A stretch of DNA of 64,000 nucleotides. Origin: DAIQON01 sp036787835 (GTDB lineage: Bacteria; Patescibacteriota; Saccharimonadia; Saccharimonadales; UBA4665). The notes beneath the pieces were generated by a model. That model did not search any database and was not told the DNA's origin. It saw only the letters and a list, made by a program, of their open reading frames with translations. Every line of letters begins with the position of its first letter. Position 1 is the stretch's first letter. A program made the position numbers and the translations under genes. Location of the stretch: NCBI GenBank assembly GCA_036787835.1, contig DAIQON010000001.1, forward strand, positions 248,001-312,000, read 5' to 3'. Shown here in pieces: positions 60,585-64,000 of the stretch.

Positions 60585-61202
60585 ATGAAGATTACTAAGA
60601 TAGCTAAAATGGGTAAAGAAGATAAGTTTGCTGTATTTATCGACGACAAACTTAATCTTATTATCTCGGGTGAATCATTACTTAGTAGTGGTATAAATGT
60701 TGGCCAAAAGCTTACCGATAATGATCTTAAGAGCATAGACAATCTTACAAAAACAAATGATCTATATAGCCGTACGCTTAAATACATAAGCCTCCGAATT
60801 AAAAGCGAGGGCGAGGTCAAACAGTACTTAAAACGTAAATCGGCTAGCGATGATCAAATTAAGACCATCATATCTAGGTTAAAGAGGCTTGATCTTATTA
60901 ACGATGAAATGTTTGTTCGGGCCTATATACACGATCGCATGCTACAGTCCCCATCTTCAAAACGTAAGATAACCTTTGAGCTGCGAAAAAAACAGATCGC
61001 AGAGTCTGTTATTGAGCAGTCTTTAAAGAACGACCAAATTAGCGACATCGATAGTTTAAATAAATTAATTGAGTCTAAAAGGCGTCAATCAAAATATGCT
61101 GATGATCTTAAGTTAATGCAGTATCTAGTTAGAGTAGGTTTTAATTACTCGGACGTGAAAGAAGCAATAAAAAACTCTAAAAAAGTAGATCAGGAAGATT
61201 AG
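60585..61202 (+). CDS. recX: Regulatory protein RecX
   Basis: A 205-aa three-helix-repeat protein with RTLKYISLRIKSEGEVKQYL and SRLKRLDLINDEMFVRAYI, typical RecX repeats. It limits RecA filament growth. ATG 60585; an upstream TTG (60579) is possible. 33 nt after recA. Confidence 0.9.
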   Translation: MKITKIAKMGKEDKFAVFIDDKLNLIISGESLLSSGINVGQKLTDNDLKSIDNLTKTNDLYSRTLKYISLRIKSEGEVKQYLKRKSASDDQIKTIISRLKRLDLINDEMFVRAYIHDRMLQSPSSKRKITFELRKKQIAESVIEQSLKNDQISDIDSLNKLIESKRRQSKYADDLKLMQYLVRVGFNYSDVKEAIKNSKKVDQED

Positions 61203-61204
61203 TA

Positions 61205-61723
61205 TTAGATAATACTGGCTCTTGCCTGGGCAGGTACATTACCGAGTATGTCATTAATAATTATTTTCTTAGGCGTGATTTCGTTTATCTGAGTCCTATC
61301 AATTATCATGTTTCCACTACCGAACGCTTTATATACTGGTTGAGCAACATATAGTTTTTGTATGAACATTGAATCAAGGTCAGTGGAATAGTCGGTAACC
61401 TTACCAACCCGCGACTTAGTTATAGTAGTTACCTGTTTGCCAACAATCACAAAGTTTATATTAATGATATCTCGTAATCGTATTAGGTCTTCAACCCGAG
61501 CTAAGACGTCATGATCATTAACTATGTAACCATTGGCTATAGTCTCTCTAATATCTTGTGTTAGAAGTACAAGTTGAGATTTATCATAGCTATCACGGCA
61601 GTAAAAACCCTCAATTTTTAGGTTGTTTGGATTGATTATAGCGCTTTGGATAGTAGCTATGAGCGAGTTGCTTCGGAGCGATAAAACTTGTTTTCTGACT
61701 AGGTCGTTACTAAGTAAAAGCAT
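61205..61723 (-). CDS. PRC-barrel domain protein
   Basis: A 172-aa soluble protein of two PRC-barrel-like modules: SLIATIQSAIINPNNLKIEGFYCR and VGKQVTTITKSRVGKVTDYSTDLDSMFIQKLYVA. PRC-barrel proteins bind RNA-processing or photosynthetic partners; role unknown here. Convergent with recX (3 nt). Confidence 0.75.
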   Translation of the reverse strand: MLLLSNDLVRKQVLSLRSNSLIATIQSAIINPNNLKIEGFYCRDSYDKSQLVLLTQDIRETIANGYIVNDHDVLARVEDLIRLRDIININFVIVGKQVTTITKSRVGKVTDYSTDLDSMFIQKLYVAQPVYKAFGSGNMIIDRTQINEITPKKIIINDILGNVPAQARASII

Positions 61724-61784
61724 AATTAATAGTATAGCGCCTTTTAAGAAGCCAAACTTGCGGTTTACTAGTTTTAAAGGCTAA

Positions 61785-61790
61785 TATTAT
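61785..61790 (+). promoter_or_regulatory. -10 box of tsaE, leaderless start
   Basis: TATTAT, 7 nt before ATG 61798. Confidence 0.5.
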
Positions 61791-61797
61791 TAAATCT

Positions 61798-62271
61798 ATG
61801 GATCAACAATTTTTAGTTAAAGAATGCAACGACCTTAATTCTACCAAGTTACTCGGGCAGACTATCGGTCACAATTTGCGTGGTGGTGAAATCATTGAGC
61901 TAAGTAGTGATCTTGGCGGAGGTAAGACGACACTCGTAAAAGCTATAGTTGAGGGGACGGGCAGTGAAGATCTAGTATCTAGTCCCAGTTTCACTATCTG
62001 TAATCAATATAGGGCTAGCAATTTCACCATTTACCACTATGACTTTTACCGATTGACCGATCCAGGGATAATGAAACAAGAGCTTGAAGAAAATATTGCT
62101 GATGATAGAGCAGTAATTATTATTGAATGGCCAGGTATTGTCGAGGGTGTATTGCCAAAAAATCGACTAAGCATCGACATTGAGGTAACAGGAGACGATG
62201 CTAGAAAGTTTCACTTTACCTTTAATCAAGATATAGAATACTTACTGAAAGATGTATATCTCAAAATATGA
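61798..62271 (+). CDS. tsaE: tRNA t6A biosynthesis ATPase TsaE
   Basis: A 157-aa P-loop protein: LSSDLGGGKTTLVKAIV (about 35-51), SPSFTICNQY (about 62-71) and YHYDFYRL, IIIEWPG. It drives the TsaBD complex making t6A37 in tRNAs that read ANN codons. Overlaps tsaB by ATGA. Confidence 0.94.
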   Translation: MDQQFLVKECNDLNSTKLLGQTIGHNLRGGEIIELSSDLGGGKTTLVKAIVEGTGSEDLVSSPSFTICNQYRASNFTIYHYDFYRLTDPGIMKQELEENIADDRAVIIIEWPGIVEGVLPKNRLSIDIEVTGDDARKFHFTFNQDIEYLLKDVYLKI

Positions 62272-62660
62272 ATATATTGATAATCAGAACCGATAAACCA
62301 GAAGCCGAGATTGGGCTGTATAAGGATGATGAGCAGTTAGCGTATATTTCTTATGAAGCTCATCGAATACTAGCAGAAACAGTTCATAGAAAAATCGAAT
62401 CAATGCTTAGCGGGGTGGCAATGACCTGGCAAAGTATTGAAGGCATAGTCTGCTATAAAGGTCCAGGTAGTTTTACTGGACTTCGAATCGGCCTGAGTAT
62501 GGCCAATGCACTAGCAAGCAGTCTGTCGATACCGATTATCGGTTCCAGTGGCAGTGATTGGATAGAAGACGGAATTAGTGGACTATTAAAAGGGGAAGAT
62601 GAAAAACTAGTTTTACCTGAATATGGCGCTGATCCTCATATTACTATTCAGAAAAAGTAG
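62268..62660 (+). CDS. tsaB: tRNA t6A biosynthesis protein TsaB, short form
   Basis: A 130-aa protein with MNILIIRTDKPEAEIGLY, HRKIESMLSGVAMTWQSIEGI and GPGSFTGLRIGLSMANALA (about 67-85), the TsaB signatures. The C-terminal ASKHA lobe (about 90 residues in E. coli TsaB, 231 aa) is missing. It partners TsaD in t6A synthesis. The reduced form occurs in small genomes; it should still bind TsaD by the N-terminal lobe. Confidence 0.9.
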   Translation: MNILIIRTDKPEAEIGLYKDDEQLAYISYEAHRILAETVHRKIESMLSGVAMTWQSIEGIVCYKGPGSFTGLRIGLSMANALASSLSIPIIGSSGSDWIEDGISGLLKGEDEKLVLPEYGADPHITIQKK

Positions 62661-62881
62661 CTTACTCCGGTAAGATTGGACATTAATTGATTGCGACAAC
62701 ACTAATAAGGCTGTATATTAATTGATAGGAATTATCGATCTTATTTTGAGAGACGAAAAATCCGACAAATGTTACTTATTCTTATTTAATTAGATTATCA
62801 GACAAGATTATTACAAGAACTAGAGAAGTGATAGCGATCGTTCTTAAATAGAATCTGTCTGCCATAAAAAAGGGAGGAAAT

Positions 62882-64000
62882 ATGCTTGCCATCGTACTAG
62901 CGATTGTTGGGCTTGCTGTTGGCTTTGGAGCCAACGCTGTCATTACAAAAAACAGAATGGGTTCTGCCGAAATCAAAGCAGAGAAGGAATTAGAGAAAGC
63001 TAAAAAAGAAGCGGCCAAATTGGTTGATCAGGCTCGTGAGGAGTCGAATAAGTCAGCAGATGAATTTAGAAAAGAAGAGCAGTCACGTCGCAAAGAACTA
63101 AAAGATATTGAGCAGCGTCTAGTCACTCGTGAAGAGGCATTAGACAAGAAACTTGATGATCTGGATAAGCGAAACGAACGTCTTCGTGCAAGCGAAGATG
63201 AGATTGATCAGTTAAAAAACGAGATCAGAGACATTCGCGTTAAGCAGCAAGAAAAGTTGGAAAAGATTGCCAAACTGACTAAAGCTGAGGCTGCAGATAA
63301 ATTGATGCAAATGACCGAGAGAGACATCAAAGATGATCTACTGGGCCTTGTTAATAAGCTACAAAATGAAGCAAAAGATAATGCCGAAGAGCAAGCGGGC
63401 CTAATCATCACGACAGCTATGGAGCGAATGGCAAGTGAAGTTACTGCTGAGCGAACCATATCTAGCGTTAAGCTTGAAGATGAAGAAATGAAGGGTCGTA
63501 TTATTGGTAAAGAAGGTCGCAATATTCAAGCACTCCAAAAAGCTACTGGTGTCGATATCATGGTTGATGATACCCCGGGTTATGTTGTCTTAAGCAGCTT
63601 TGATCCTGTAAGACGTGAGGTTGCCAGGCAGGCTCTAGAGATGTTAATGAAGGATGGTCGAATTCATCCTGGACGAATTGAAGAAGTTGTTGAGAAAGCA
63701 CAGAAGAATGTAGAAAAGGATGTCTTAAGAGCAGGTGAAGACGCGGCTCGTGAAATCGGCATCATCGGTATTCCAAAAGAAATTCTTCACTTGCTAGGCG
63801 AACTTAAGTTCCGAACAAGTTATGGCCAAAACGTACTTAAGCATTCTACCGAGATGGCGCATATTGCTGGAATGATTGCTGAAGAAGTTGGGGCCGATGT
63901 TAAAACAGCGAAGTATGCAGCCTTGGTACATGACCTAGGCAAAGCATTAACGCATAAAGTCGAAGGAAAACACCACCATATATCTGGTGAGGTCCTTCGT
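62882..64000 (+). CDS. rny: Ribonuclease Y, N-terminal and central part (3' end outside window)
   Basis: Open to the window end. N-terminal membrane helix (about 2-20, AIVLAIVGLAVGFGANAVI), coiled coil (about 25-155), KH domain with IIGKEGRNIQALQKATGVDIMVDDTPG (about 207-233) and the start of the HD nuclease domain (LKHSTEMAHIAG, HDLGKALTHKVEGKHHHISG, residues to about 373). It makes the first cuts in mRNA decay at the membrane. A GGGAGGAAAT site precedes ATG 62882. The 220 nt before it (62661-62881) contain no gene. Confidence 0.95.
   Translation, partial: MLAIVLAIVGLAVGFGANAVITKNRMGSAEIKAEKELEKAKKEAAKLVDQAREESNKSADEFRKEEQSRRKELKDIEQRLVTREEALDKKLDDLDKRNERLRASEDEIDQLKNEIRDIRVKQQEKLEKIAKLTKAEAADKLMQMTERDIKDDLLGLVNKLQNEAKDNAEEQAGLIITTAMERMASEVTAERTISSVKLEDEEMKGRIIGKEGRNIQALQKATGVDIMVDDTPGYVVLSSFDPVRREVARQALEMLMKDGRIHPGRIEEVVEKAQKNVEKDVLRAGEDAAREIGIIGIPKEILHLLGELKFRTSYGQNVLKHSTEMAHIAGMIAEEVGADVKTAKYAALVHDLGKALTHKVEGKHHHISGEVLR

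Overview
The window looks like part of a Candidatus Saccharibacteria (TM7/CPR) chromosome. This is inferred from gene order and protein character, not from a search. Core blocks are compact: tilS-ftsH-murJ-lepA-gmk, hrcA-grpE-dnaK-dnaJ under CIRCE control, yebC-ruvC-ruvA-(aldo/keto reductase)-ruvB, recA-recX, tsaE-tsaB and the start of rny. Several housekeeping proteins are shortened (HrcA 234 aa, TsaB 130 aa). tRNA genes encode CCA, and many genes start 6-10 nt after a -10 box, which suggests leaderless mRNAs. No rRNA gene or CRISPR array was seen.

Layout. 1-3.2 kb: the end of an aldo/keto reductase, then a small accessory unit with a terminase-small-like protein, a small ORF and large serine recombinase 1. 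3.2-9.65 kb: a more GC-rich accessory block (membrane protein, unknown proteins, a DUF4238-like protein, a SHOCT protein, a DnaQ-type exonuclease with BRCT) with a candidate small RNA, ending in recombinase 2, whose last codons lie in a tRNA(CAU) gene. 9.6-10.36 kb: a core island with tRNA(CAU), an FtsB-like protein and initiator tRNA-fMet. 10.34-24.38 kb: a 14-kb integrative element bounded by a 38-nt imperfect repeat of the tRNA-fMet T-arm and 3' flank. It carries recombinase 3, a P-loop ATPase, small proteins, a structured RNA upstream of a DUF4352 protein, a complete type I restriction-modification operon, a membrane protein and an abortive-infection-like protein. 24.3-25.3 kb: one membrane-protein gene between two ~150-nt tRNA-like repeats, each ending in a terminator.

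25.4-36.2 kb: small accessory genes (PspC/PadR pair, ion channel, PQ-loop protein, Gdt1-like transporter, hydrolase, methyltransferase), then a tandem array of single-gene cassettes (32.5-36.2 kb). Each cassette boundary carries a 29-42 bp repeat resembling the 3' end and flank of the tRNA(CAU) gene that closes the array. This integron-like arrangement is the most unusual feature of the window.

36.3-64 kb: mostly core genome (translation fidelity, cell division and envelope, heat shock, recombination and repair, t6A tRNA modification, RNA decay). It includes a RimK ligase gene and, 2 kb away, a gene that fuses a RimB-like retropepsin domain to an ATP-grasp domain. All three CAU tRNA genes in the window sit at the edge of accessory DNA, suggesting that this tRNA class is the preferred integration target in this lineage.
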